Origin: DASUPK01 sp963833375
GTDB taxonomy: Bacteria > Actinomycetota > Thermoleophilia > Solirubrobacterales > 70-9
Direction of reading: 5' to 3'
Assembly (NCBI GenBank): GCA_963833375.1
Contig: CAWHXR010000001.1
Coordinates: 372,001-436,000, forward strand
DNA: 64,000 nucleotides
The notes beneath the pieces were generated by a model. The model did no database searches and was not told the DNA's origin. It saw nothing but the letters and a program-made list of their open reading frames with translations. Shown here piece after piece: positions 35,478 to 43,921 of the stretch (the stretch's first letter is position 1; every line of letters begins with the position of its first letter). A program made the position numbers and the translations under genes.

Positions 35478-36531
35478 GTGGGCGCCGAAGGGATCCTCAC
35501 CGAGCGGGAGCTGAACCGGGCCCTGCTCGCCCGCCAGCTGCTGCTCGAGCGGGGCCGGGGGCCGATCCCGAAGGTCCTCGACCGGATGGGAACCCTCCAG
35601 GCGCAGTACGCGCCCTCGATGTACATCGGGCTCCACTCGCGGATGGAGGGCTTCGAGCGCGACCAGCTCGACCGCACGCTCGAGAGGCGCTCGGTTGCGC
35701 AGGGGACGCTGATGCGGGCGACGATCCACCTGGTCTCGAGGGGGGACTACTGGCCCGCCGCAGCTGGGCATCCGCCGCAGCCGGCGGGAGGTCTGGCTGA
35801 AGGCCGGCAGCCGCCGCGCCTACAGCGCCGCGCAGATGTCGTCGCTGGCCCGCAAGCTCCGCGCCCGCCTCGGCGATGGGACGATGAGCCGCAAGGAGAT
35901 CCACGAGCTGCTCGGCTCGGACAGCGTGATCACCAACGGCGTCAACATGTGGCTCGACCTGGTCCGGGTGCCGCCGTCCGGCACCTGGGAGCGCCGGCGA
36001 GCGGACCTCTATGCCGCGGCCGATCGATGGCTCGGGTCGCCGCCGAAGATCGACGAGGCCGACGGGATCGAGCTGCTCGTGCGCCGCTACCTCGGGGGCT
36101 TCGGTCCGGCGGCGGCGGCGGAGATCGGCAGCTGGGCGGGGATTTCTCCCGAGCGCCTGCAGCCGGTCCTCGGTCGACTCGAGCCGCGGAGCTTCACCGC
36201 CGAGGACGGCACCGAGCTCCTCGACCTGCCGCGCGCGGCGCTACCGGATCCCGAGACCCCGGCCCCGCCCAGGTTCCTGCCGACCTGGGACGCGACCCTG
36301 CTCGTCCACGCCCGCCGCACGGGCATCCTGCCCGAGGAGCACCGGCCGAAGGTCTTCAACACCAGGACACCGCAGTCCGTGCCGACCTTCATGATCGACG
36401 GCAGGGTCGCGGGGACGTGGAGCTACGAGAAGGGAAAGGTGCGGACCGAGCCGTTCGCCCGGATCGACGCCGCGGCGCGGCGCGAGCTTCGCGAGGAAGC
36501 GGACCGCCTCGCCGAGCTGCACATGAACTAG
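35478..36531 (+). pseudogene. Winged-helix DNA-binding domain protein with a single-base frameshift
   Basis: The N-terminal part (to about 35760) reads ...RATIHLVSRGDYWPAA; the rest continues in the next frame from LGIRRSRREVWLKAGSRRAY to the stop at 36531. Removing one base near 35763 joins the two halves as WPAA-LGIRRSRREVW, which is the expected sequence of the winged-helix (HTH_42/AlkZ-like) family, and gives about 350 residues. That family includes DNA glycosylases. There is one extra base and no other damage, so this is a recent mutation or a sequencing error. The start is GTG 35478. Confidence 0.75.
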
Positions 36532-36650
36532 GTTCCGGTCCTGATGCGCCGGCCCCGTGCCCCAGGACGAGCGCGGCCCTGGGCCGATCGGCCCGGGTGC
36601 AGGTGCCCCCGCCCGAGACCGGACGGTGTGTCGATCTGCACGGTCGGCAA

Positions 36651-36723
36651 TGGAGCTAGCCGGACTCGAACCGGCGACCTCCTGGGTGCGATCCAGGCGC
36701 TCTCCCAACTGAGCTATAGCCCC
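36651..36723 (-). tRNA. tRNA-Ala (anticodon CGC)
   Basis: Reverse-strand cloverleaf of 73 bases starting GGGGCTATAGCTCAGTTGGG. The anticodon loop ATCGCAC is closed by CCTGG/CCAGG, giving anticodon CGC for GCG codons. The acceptor stem contains the G3-U70 wobble pair that identifies alanine tRNAs. The T arm is GGTTCGAGTCC. CCA is not encoded. Confidence 0.95.
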
Positions 36724-36735
36724 GCGTGGGTGGGA

Positions 36736-36764
36736 AATATGTTGGCTCGCAGGCGACTGACCAA
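36736..36764 (-). promoter_or_regulatory. Promoter of tRNA-Ala(CGC)
   Basis: On the reverse strand TTGGTC (36764-36759) and CATATT (36741-36736) are separated by 17 bases, good matches to a vegetative sigma-70 promoter. They lie 12 bases upstream of the mature tRNA 5' end. Confidence 0.65.
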
Positions 36765-36797
36765 GCGCGCCGAGGGCCAAGGATACGCTGTCCCGCG

Positions 36798-38093
36798 GTG
36801 AGCTTCGGACGACGCCTGGCGCTGTTCTTCCTGCTGATTGCGATCGTGCCCACGGTGGCGCTGATCGCGATTCTGCTGTTCGTCAGCGAGGACTCTCAGC
36901 GGGGAAAGGCCGATGCACGGCTCGCCGCCGGGATCCAGACGGCGGTCGCCGTCTACGGCAGGCGAACCGAGGACGCGACCACCGACGCGCGACGGCTCGC
37001 CCGCGACCCGGGTCTGGCCGCGGCGATCAGGGCGCATGACGTCTCCGGGCTGCGCGCCTTCGCCCGGCGGGCGGCGCGGGAGCCGGGGGTGGTCCGGGTC
37101 GAGGTCCTCGATGACGCCGGGCACCAGACCGCGCGCTCCGGACCCAGCGCGTCGGTCGCGTACGCCAGCGTCGGGCTGACCGAGAAAGGCCGGGCGGTCG
37201 GCGCCCTTCGCGTTTCGACCACGACCGCCGGTCAATACGTCGCGGAGGTTCGTAGCCTCACCGATCGCGAGCTGGTGGTGAGCCGAGGGACGGCGACCCT
37301 GGCGTCCACGGTGCCGCCGCCGGAGCGGACGCTCCGCCCGGACGAGACTGCCGACCTGAGGACCGGTGGAGCCGATTACCGGGGTCACCTCACCGTGCTC
37401 AACCCGAGCGACAACGAGACGGTGTTGCTCCTCGGTCCGCCGAAGTCCGGCGGTGTGCTGGGGATTGGCGCGCCCGGTCTCGCGATCCTGATCTTGTTCC
37501 TGGTCGCCGCGGTCGCGTTGGCCTGGGCCCTGGCGCGGACGCTGACCCGACTGCATCAGCGGGTGGCCGAGCAGGCTGTGACGGATCCGCTGACGGGGTT
37601 GTGGAATCGCCGGTACATGGCGCAGACGCTCGACCGCGAGGTGTCCCGGGCGATCCGCTTCGATCACCCGATCTCACTGATCATCCTCGACGTCGACGAC
37701 TTCAAGGAGATCAACGACCGCCAGGGGCACATGCAGGGGGACGTCGTCCTCGAGAAGGTTTCGGACGTCGTCCGGGAGGCCACGCGCTCCATCGACGTCG
37801 CCGCGCGCTACGGCGGAGACGAGCTCGCGCTGATCCTGGTCGAGACGGGCCGCGAGGGAGCCATCTTCCTGGCGGAGCGGCTGGGCGAGCGGATGCGGGA
37901 CACCGAGGTGCCGCTCCGGGACGGCGGATCGATGGCCGTCACGATCAGCGTGGGCGTGGCGACGATCCCGGATTCCGCGGAGGACCTCGCATCCCTCGTG
38001 GACGCCGCCGATCGCGCGCTGCTGCGGGCCAAGAGGGAGGGAAAGAACCAGATCGGCGCCGCGCCGGTGACGCGTCCGGCGGCGAAGGACTGA
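36798..38093 (+). CDS. Membrane diguanylate cyclase (GGDEF)
   Basis: 431 residues from GTG 36798. Two membrane helices (about 5-27 and 228-252) bracket an extracytoplasmic sensor domain, followed by a GGDEF domain: DPLTGLWNRRYM, LDVDDFKEINDRQGH and the active loop YGGDELA (about 337-342). An inhibitory site R-x-x-D (RSID) lies five residues before the GGDEL loop, as in product-inhibited cyclases. It should make c-di-GMP in response to an external signal. It is divergent from tRNA-Ala. The ligand is unknown. Confidence 0.9.
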   Translation: MSFGRRLALFFLLIAIVPTVALIAILLFVSEDSQRGKADARLAAGIQTAVAVYGRRTEDATTDARRLARDPGLAAAIRAHDVSGLRAFARRAAREPGVVRVEVLDDAGHQTARSGPSASVAYASVGLTEKGRAVGALRVSTTTAGQYVAEVRSLTDRELVVSRGTATLASTVPPPERTLRPDETADLRTGGADYRGHLTVLNPSDNETVLLLGPPKSGGVLGIGAPGLAILILFLVAAVALAWALARTLTRLHQRVAEQAVTDPLTGLWNRRYMAQTLDREVSRAIRFDHPISLIILDVDDFKEINDRQGHMQGDVVLEKVSDVVREATRSIDVAARYGGDELALILVETGREGAIFLAERLGERMRDTEVPLRDGGSMAVTISVGVATIPDSAEDLASLVDAADRALLRAKREGKNQIGAAPVTRPAAKD

Positions 38094-38208
38094 GGGCGAA
38101 TGGCCGGAAATTGGTCGGTCGAGTGCAGGGTCCAGGCGACCATCGAGCTATCACATGTGCGCCTCAGCACCTAAGCTTTGATCCCTCGAGGGGGTCAGAC
38201 CGCGCATC

Positions 38209-39459
38209 ATGGGCATACTCGACGACGCGATTCGCGAACACCTCGATCTGAAGCGCAAGCACGGCGCCCGCGACGCCGAGTTGCGCGAGATCGAGGACGA
38301 AGCCTTCGGTTCGACCGATCAGCCGGACCCCTTCGCGGCCAACGAGCTCTTCAACGAGGTCTCCTCCGGCACGGACGCCGAGGCACCGCCCGCGGGGGCG
38401 CCGCCGCAGGAGATCGGCGGCCTCGGCGAGCCCGACGAGGGCGGCGAGGAGCCGACCCTGTTGGTCGAGCCCGAGGCGCTCCGCCCGCCCGAGCCGGCGC
38501 AGGAGGAGTCAGAGTCCGCCTCGCCGGCTGAGCCGGTCAGCCCACCGGAGGGCCTGGGTCAAATCCCGGGTCAGGTGGAGCTGCCGGGACAGGACGAGAT
38601 TCCCGGTCAGGAGCGCCTGGAGGAGCCGGTCGAGGGCTATCAGCCCGCGCCGGAGCCCGAGCCTGCCCTCGAGACGCCCGTGGAGGAGGCCGGCGAACCC
38701 GAGCCGCCTGCGTCGTCCGAGTCGCTCGAGGAGCTGATCGCCGAGGAGGAGCCGTTCCCGGAGGACATCGCGGCCCCACCCGTGCCCGAGCAGGCGCCGC
38801 CGCCGGGGACCGAGGAGAGGGAGCCCGCCCCGCCTGAGCCAGAGGCCGAGGAGGTAGGAGAGGAGGAGCCGGAACCGCGGCCCGAGCCGGAGAGCCGCGT
38901 GCCCGAGCCACCCCCGCCGCCTCCCGACACCGCGGCGGAACCGCCGGGAAGGGCCCGCGGCAGGGTCGACGTCCCCACCCAGGAGCATCCGCCCCCCGGG
39001 CAGACCGGCGGCCTGCCGCCCGTTCCAGCGGGTGAGCCCGAGTCCTTCGAGCCGGCGAGCGAGCCGCTGCCCGTCGAAGAGGCTCTCCCGGCTGATGAGC
39101 CACTCGCCGAGGATCAGCCCGCCGACGGCTCACCCGGCCCGGCGCTCTACGACTTCGAGACGGACGAGGACGATCTGGCCGCGCCGAGCGACACGGCCGA
39201 CGACGAGTTCGAGGCTCTCGGACCCGCGGAGGAGGAGGCGCCCTACCTCGAGGAGGAGGAGCCGCACACCGAGGAGCCCGCGTCCGGCAGCGATCAGCCC
39301 TTCGACGAGCCCAGCACGGCTGTCAGGCCCGCGCTCGAGGACGAGGAGCCGTACGAGGGCGGGACGCTCGATCCCGAGGAGTCATACGAGGAGGAAGAGG
39401 GAGAGGAGGGCCTCTGGTTCGAGAAGGGCCCGCCTCAGGACTTCGACTTCGACGAGTAG
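38209..39459 (+). CDS. Acidic, Pro/Glu-rich low-complexity protein
   Basis: 416 residues, not recognised. The N-terminus MGILDDAIREHLDLKRKHG is a charged amphipathic helix with a folded look (to about residue 35). The remainder is almost wholly disordered, built from Glu, Pro, Ala and Asp, with runs of prolines and short repeats such as LPGQDEIPGQE. It ends in an acidic, aromatic tail (GLWFEKGPPQDFDFDE). There is no membrane segment. The short conserved ends with a disordered middle suggest a scaffold or linker. It lies between the diguanylate cyclase and the gdh stop. Confidence 0.7.
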   Translation: MGILDDAIREHLDLKRKHGARDAELREIEDEAFGSTDQPDPFAANELFNEVSSGTDAEAPPAGAPPQEIGGLGEPDEGGEEPTLLVEPEALRPPEPAQEESESASPAEPVSPPEGLGQIPGQVELPGQDEIPGQERLEEPVEGYQPAPEPEPALETPVEEAGEPEPPASSESLEELIAEEEPFPEDIAAPPVPEQAPPPGTEEREPAPPEPEAEEVGEEEPEPRPEPESRVPEPPPPPPDTAAEPPGRARGRVDVPTQEHPPPGQTGGLPPVPAGEPESFEPASEPLPVEEALPADEPLAEDQPADGSPGPALYDFETDEDDLAAPSDTADDEFEALGPAEEEAPYLEEEEPHTEEPASGSDQPFDEPSTAVRPALEDEEPYEGGTLDPEESYEEEEGEEGLWFEKGPPQDFDFDE

Positions 39460-39484
39460 CCCCGCGCTGCTCGCCTTCGCGCTC

Positions 39485-40849
39485 CTAGACGTAGCCCCGC
39501 GTGCGGCTGGCCTCGACCACCCGCTCGATCCCCACCAGATAAGCGGCCTCGCGGAGCGAGATGCGCTCCTCCTTCGAGCGAGCCGAGACGTCGCGGTACG
39601 CCCGGCGCATGATCCCGCCGAGCTTGTCGTTGACCTCGCGCTCGGACCAGCGGAAGTGCTGGAGGTTCTGCACCCACTCGAAGTAGGAGCAGACGACCCC
39701 ACCCGCGTTCGCCATCACGTCGGGGATCATGTGGACCCCCTTGTCATGCAGGATCTGGTCGGCGGCGGGCGTGGTGGGGCTGTTGGCGCCCTCGATGATC
39801 AGCTTGGTGTTGATCCGATCGGCGTTGCCCTCGTGGATCATGCCGCCGAGCGCCGCGGGGATCAGGACGTCGCATTCGATCGCGAGCAGGTCGTCTGGGC
39901 TGATCACCTCGGCGCCGGGAAACTCGGTGAGCTTGCCTCCCTCGCGTATGTGGGCCGCCAGGTCGTCGGCGTCGATGCCCTCGTCGCTGCGGATCGCGCC
40001 GGTGGCGTCGGACGTGCCGACCATCTTGGCGCCGAGCTGCTGGAGGATGCGGGCGGCCCAGGAGCCGACGTTGCCGTATCCCTGGACCACGAAGGTGCTT
40101 TCCGCGGGGGTGAGGCCGATCTGCGGGGCCGCCTCCCGGAACATGTAGATGCAGCCGCGGCCGGTGGCCTGCTCTCGACCGTATGAGCCCTCCAGCGCGA
40201 TCGGCTTGCCGGTGCAGATCGCGGGCGTGTGGCCGTGGAGCTTGCCGTACTCGTCCATCATCCAGGCCATCACCTGGGCGTCCGTGTTGACGTCGGGGGC
40301 CGGGATGTCGCGGGTCGGGCCGAGGATCTTCTGGATCTTGTCCATGAACGAGCGCGTGATGGTCTGCAGCTCGGAGCGGTCCAGCTTCTCCGCCGGGCAG
40401 TTGACGCCGCCCTTGGCCCCGCCGAAGGGGATGTTCGCCACAGCGGTCTTCCAGGTCATCAGCGAGGCGAGGGCGCGCACCTCGTCGACGTCGACCTCGG
40501 GGTGGTACCGGATGCCCCCCTTGTAGGGGCCGCGGGCGCCGTTGTGCTGGATCCGATAGCCGGAGAAGGTGTGGACCTTCCCGTCCGAGAGCTTGACCGG
40601 GATCTGGACGGTGACCTCGCGGTACGGGGTCCAGAAGACCGTGCGGATGTCGTCGGGGAGCTCGAGGCGCTCCACCGCCCGGTCGAAGTAGAAGCGGACG
40701 ATGTCGAGGTTGGAGACCTCGGCGCGCTGTGCGGGCTTGGACTCGCCGGCCGCTGCAACGCGCTCCCTTTCCTGGTCGACAGCGGTAGGCGATTTGTCCG
40801 TCGCCTTCCGTTCCCCGACTGATTCCGGTTGCTTGGCCCTCGTCGCCAC
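39485..40849 (-). CDS. gdhA: Glutamate dehydrogenase (Glu/Leu/Phe/Val family)
   Basis: 454 residues, NAD(P)-dependent interconversion of glutamate and 2-oxoglutarate plus ammonium. Motifs: GYRIQHNGARGPYKGGIR, PFGGAKGGVNCP with the catalytic Lys, GPTRDIPAPDVNTD, GYGNVGSWAA in the nucleotide-binding domain, and IIEGANSPTTPAAD. The start is GTG 40849, five bases after AGGAGGG, a strong ribosome-binding site. The first 35 residues are a polar extension. Functionally it pairs with amtB, though the genes are not adjacent. Confidence 0.93.
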   Translation of the reverse strand: MATRAKQPESVGERKATDKSPTAVDQERERVAAAGESKPAQRAEVSNLDIVRFYFDRAVERLELPDDIRTVFWTPYREVTVQIPVKLSDGKVHTFSGYRIQHNGARGPYKGGIRYHPEVDVDEVRALASLMTWKTAVANIPFGGAKGGVNCPAEKLDRSELQTITRSFMDKIQKILGPTRDIPAPDVNTDAQVMAWMMDEYGKLHGHTPAICTGKPIALEGSYGREQATGRGCIYMFREAAPQIGLTPAESTFVVQGYGNVGSWAARILQQLGAKMVGTSDATGAIRSDEGIDADDLAAHIREGGKLTEFPGAEVISPDDLLAIECDVLIPAALGGMIHEGNADRINTKLIIEGANSPTTPAADQILHDKGVHMIPDVMANAGGVVCSYFEWVQNLQHFRWSEREVNDKLGGIMRRAYRDVSARSKEERISLREAAYLVGIERVVEASRTRGYV

Positions 40850-40942
40850 AAGCCCTCCTGGGGCGGATTGCGCCAGCGCCAGTCTCTCACACGATGCTTC
40901 ACGGGGGTGGCGGTCGCGCACCTACAATCGGTGCACCCCCTT

Positions 40943-41015
40943 GGGGCCATAGCTCAGTTGGGAGAGCGCTTCGCTTGCACCGAAGAGGTCGCCGGTTCGA
41001 ATCCGGCTGGCTCCA
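40943..41015 (+). tRNA. tRNA-Ala (anticodon TGC)
   Basis: Forward cloverleaf of 73 bases starting GGGGCCATAGCTCAGTTGGG. The anticodon loop CTTGCAC, closed by CTTCG/CGAAG, gives anticodon UGC. The T arm is GGTTCGAATCC and the discriminator is A; CCA is not encoded. A TACAAT (40923-40928) 14 bases upstream is a good -10 element. Confidence 0.95.
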
Positions 41016-41103
41016 CTTGCGGCCCCGAAGGGCTCGCCGAACCCGATCCGCGTGTAGCCGGCGACACTTGGCGGCTGCAGGATCGCCGCTGCGGGCCGAG
41101 GAG

Positions 41104-41721
41104 CTAGCGGTCGGTCTTGCCGTGTGGGCCCGCGGCGGGAGGGCCGGTCTCCCCGCCGCCTCCGCTGGTGTCCCTGATCACCTTCCGCTCGATCCTCTCC
41201 AGCTCGACGTCGAGCTCGCGGTCGGCCAGCATGCCCCGGAGCGCCCCGGTGATCGTCCTGGCCCACATCCGGCGGGCGACGGCGACCTCGGTGTGGCCGT
41301 CGGCATCCGACTCGTACTCGGTCCACTCCACGCAGACGTTCCGCTCGCCGACCGAGGGGGCGTCATCGGGGAGCGGAGCGCCGTTCCCGTAGAGGAGGAT
41401 GCGCGCGCTCCATCCGTTCGGGCAGAGCTCCTGCATACGCTCGCGGGCCTGCCACTCTCGAACGACCATCGCGTCGCGACGCCGCTTGAACCTGCTGAGC
41501 AGCAGCACCGTCGCCGTCAGCAGAGCGCACGCGAGCACCGCCGCACCGACGATCTCGATCGAGACACCCAAGCCTCCACCCGACTTCTGCACCGTGTTCT
41601 GCAGACCGAGGATGTGAAGCGCCGGAGTCATCGTCGTCCAGAGGACATCTTCCACGGTTCGCCCAGAAACTCCAAGGGGTTTGTTGCGTGTGCAATTCAT
41701 ATACCCGACGCCGTTCCGCAA
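41104..41721 (-). CDS. Hypothetical single-pass membrane protein
   Basis: 205 residues from ATG 41721; internal ATGs (for example MTPALHILG) could be the true start. One membrane helix (about 54-76, IEIVGAAVLACALLTATVLLL) precedes a cytoplasmic domain with VREWQARERMQELCPNGWSA and a long helix ELDVELERIERKVIRD. I recognise no family. It precedes convergent tRNA-Ala(TGC) and follows another orphan membrane gene on the same strand. Confidence 0.55.
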   Translation of the reverse strand: MRNGVGYMNCTRNKPLGVSGRTVEDVLWTTMTPALHILGLQNTVQKSGGGLGVSIEIVGAAVLACALLTATVLLLSRFKRRRDAMVVREWQARERMQELCPNGWSARILLYGNGAPLPDDAPSVGERNVCVEWTEYESDADGHTEVAVARRMWARTITGALRGMLADRELDVELERIERKVIRDTSGGGGETGPPAAGPHGKTDR

Positions 41722-41736
41722 GGCCGACGACCGCCA

Positions 41737-42609
41737 TCAGTAGAACGCGCAGGTGCTGGCGAGCACCAGGAGCAGCGCCACCGGGCAGGCGATCAGGCTG
41801 ATCAGTGCGGCGACCCAGCGCCGCATGACCAGCGCCCCGACCCCGGCGGCCATCCCGCCGATCGCGGCGACCGCCGTCACCGAGTCGATTGGGTCCGTCC
41901 ACGACGGCGGGCTGCCATCACCGCCGCAACCGGGCTGCGCCGTCACGAAGATCAGCCCGAGCACCCCGGTGATGGCCGTGAGCCCGAGGGCGACGATCGA
42001 GAGCCACCTGGCCAGCTCCTCCATCCGGGATCGCCTGGCCTGACCCGCGGTGCCGATGTGGATCGCCAGCTTGCCGAGGTGAATGACCCTCTCCCTGATC
42101 CCATCGGCCTGGCTCTGCTCCGCCCACCCCTCGGAGCGCCCGATCAGCGTCCCGGTCGCGGCGGCGGCCAGCAGGGCCACCGGCAGAACCAGAAGGGGCC
42201 CGGGCGGCGGCGTGACAGCGTTGCCGTCAGTGCTCAGCAGCACGACGATCACCCCGATCCCGAGCCAGACGCCGATCACGCCGAGATTGGTGAAGATCCG
42301 CGGCCACTCCGTGCGTCGGCTGGCCCGCAGGCCGTACGCGGTGGCGGCGGCCGCGATCGCCAGAACCGCGAAGGCATACAACCAGGCCCGTGAGTCGTAC
42401 TGGCGCTGCAGCGGATCGGCCGCCCGGTCCCTCGCCACCTCCGCGCTGAGCTGTGCGTTGAAGCAGCTGGCCTCGTTCCGCTGGCAGGTGGGCGACGACT
42501 CGGGCAGCCGCGACTCGGTATGCGCCAGGTCGACGCCGGCGACCATCAGGATGAGGGCGCACAGCGCCAGGCACGCGAGCGTCGGCCTGCTTGGCGTCAG
42601 CTCACGCAT
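41737..42609 (-). CDS. Hypothetical multi-pass membrane protein
   Basis: 290 residues with an N-terminal hydrophobic segment, a short Cys-containing exposed stretch (SPTCQRNEASCFNAQ), and about five further membrane helices in two pairs, ending IACPVALLLVLASTCAFY. A cytoplasmic loop has RERVIHLGKLAIHIGTAGQ. Not recognised. It lies ten bases after the carboxypeptidase start side on the same strand, so the two may be co-transcribed. Confidence 0.6.
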   Translation of the reverse strand: MRELTPSRPTLACLALCALILMVAGVDLAHTESRLPESSPTCQRNEASCFNAQLSAEVARDRAADPLQRQYDSRAWLYAFAVLAIAAAATAYGLRASRRTEWPRIFTNLGVIGVWLGIGVIVVLLSTDGNAVTPPPGPLLVLPVALLAAAATGTLIGRSEGWAEQSQADGIRERVIHLGKLAIHIGTAGQARRSRMEELARWLSIVALGLTAITGVLGLIFVTAQPGCGGDGSPPSWTDPIDSVTAVAAIGGMAAGVGALVMRRWVAALISLIACPVALLLVLASTCAFY

Positions 42610-42618
42610 CGGCCCCGC

Positions 42619-43707
42619 TCAATCCGTCGGGGGCTTCGGCTTTGGGCGGGGCGGCGGGGGAGCGACGATCCCCATCTCGTCGAAGCCGGCCCGCAACAGG
42701 GCGGGCACCTGCAGCAGCGGATTGGGAGAGTGGAGCAGCACCACCCCGAGCTCATGGCCGCCGGCCCGGGCGGTGGTGACGTAGCAGCGCCCCGCCGCGT
42801 CGGTGAATCCGGTCTTCAGCCCGGTGACCTGCGCTTGCGGCAGGCCGGGGAGCCCCTGCTGCAGGAAGTAGTGGTTGTTGTAGAGGTAGAGGTGCTTGCC
42901 CTTGATCGGGAAGCGCGGCTTCGCGTCCCGTGTCTGCGCGATCTCGGCGATCCGCGGATTTGCCAGGTCCGCCCGCGCCAGCTCCGCCAGGTCGAGCGGG
43001 CAGGAGTAGTTGTTGCGATCCCGCAGACCGTTCGGCGTGGAGAAGTGCGTGCACCTCAGCCCCATCGAGCGGGCCTGGAGGTTCATCTGCTTGACGAATC
43101 GGGTCACCGTGCCGCTGTCGTGCTCGGCGAGCGCGACCGCCGCGTCGTTGGCCGAGATCATGATCAGCGCTTGCAGCAGGGGCTCCAGCGGCACCCGCTT
43201 GCCGCGCGGGAGCAGCCCGGTGGCCGAGCCGGGGGTGTGGGCGGCCTTGTTGCTCACCATCACGTGCTCGGAGGGCCGATTCCGCCTGGCCACCAGCAGT
43301 GCGGTCATCATCTTGGTCAGGCTCGCGATCGGGTGCTCGAGGGAGGGATGCCTCTCCCAGAGGATCTGCCCGCTCTTCACGTCGAAGAGGATCCCGGCGA
43401 TCGGCGGATGCTTGAACCGGTATCGGACCGGCAGTGGCTGATCGACGGGACGCAGCGCGAAGCGCGTGTCCGGCGGCAGCGGCGCCGTCCCGATGTCGGG
43501 AGACGCGATGCCCCCGCCGACCCCGGCTCCCGCGTCCAGTCTGCCCGAATCCTCGCCGGCGGACCCCGCCCCCGCGAGCAACCTGCTTGTGCGCGTGTTG
43601 GTGGTCCCGGCCTCGCCGGCTCGGTCCGGCCAGATCGCCACGGCGACGACGGCCGTGGCGCCGCAGGCGAGCATCAATCCCACGATGGCTGCGATCCGCT
43701 TAATCAT
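42619..43707 (-). CDS. D-alanyl-D-alanine carboxypeptidase (peptidase S11)
   Basis: 362 residues with an N-terminal signal/anchor (about 3-26), then the penicillin-binding fold: SxxK as SLTKMMTALL, SxN as SANDAAVALAEHDS and KTG as GLKTGFTDAAGRCY. It trims terminal D-Ala from peptidoglycan stem peptides outside the membrane. A Pro-rich end (PPPPRPKPKPPTD) may span the wall. The start overlaps the small upstream gene by 8 bases. Confidence 0.9.
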   Translation of the reverse strand: MIKRIAAIVGLMLACGATAVVAVAIWPDRAGEAGTTNTRTSRLLAGAGSAGEDSGRLDAGAGVGGGIASPDIGTAPLPPDTRFALRPVDQPLPVRYRFKHPPIAGILFDVKSGQILWERHPSLEHPIASLTKMMTALLVARRNRPSEHVMVSNKAAHTPGSATGLLPRGKRVPLEPLLQALIMISANDAAVALAEHDSGTVTRFVKQMNLQARSMGLRCTHFSTPNGLRDRNNYSCPLDLAELARADLANPRIAEIAQTRDAKPRFPIKGKHLYLYNNHYFLQQGLPGLPQAQVTGLKTGFTDAAGRCYVTTARAGGHELGVVLLHSPNPLLQVPALLRAGFDEMGIVAPPPPRPKPKPPTD

Positions 43708-43915
43708 CCGGTGGGTTTCTCAGGGCGCCGATCAGGCCGGCGGCGATCATCACGATTATCAGCAGCGAGACACCGTAGAGGCCGATTGCGCCGATGTCCC
43801 CGAAGGTCCTCAGCCGCAGGCCCGTGTCGACGATCACGTAGATGGTCACGGCGGCGAAGAACCCGCAGAAGACCAGGCCGAGCATCAGCAGGGCGTTCCT
43901 GAGATCGGGGTCCAA
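43700..43915 (-). CDS. Small two-helix membrane protein
   Basis: 71 residues with two membrane helices (about 9-30 and 44-64) and short polar ends (MDPDLRNALLM, RNPPDD). Not recognised. It starts six bases after the rhomboid stop and overlaps the carboxypeptidase start, which suggests a coupled rhomboid-small protein-carboxypeptidase operon. Confidence 0.65.
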   Translation of the reverse strand: MDPDLRNALLMLGLVFCGFFAAVTIYVIVDTGLRLRTFGDIGAIGLYGVSLLIIVMIAAGLIGALRNPPDD

Positions 43916-43921
43916 TTTCGC

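Noticed and set aside
37985..38000. CCTCGCATCCCTCG in the diguanylate cyclase gene
   Set aside because: It lacks the hairpin and the ACGGGT end, and it encodes ordinary GGDEF-domain residues.
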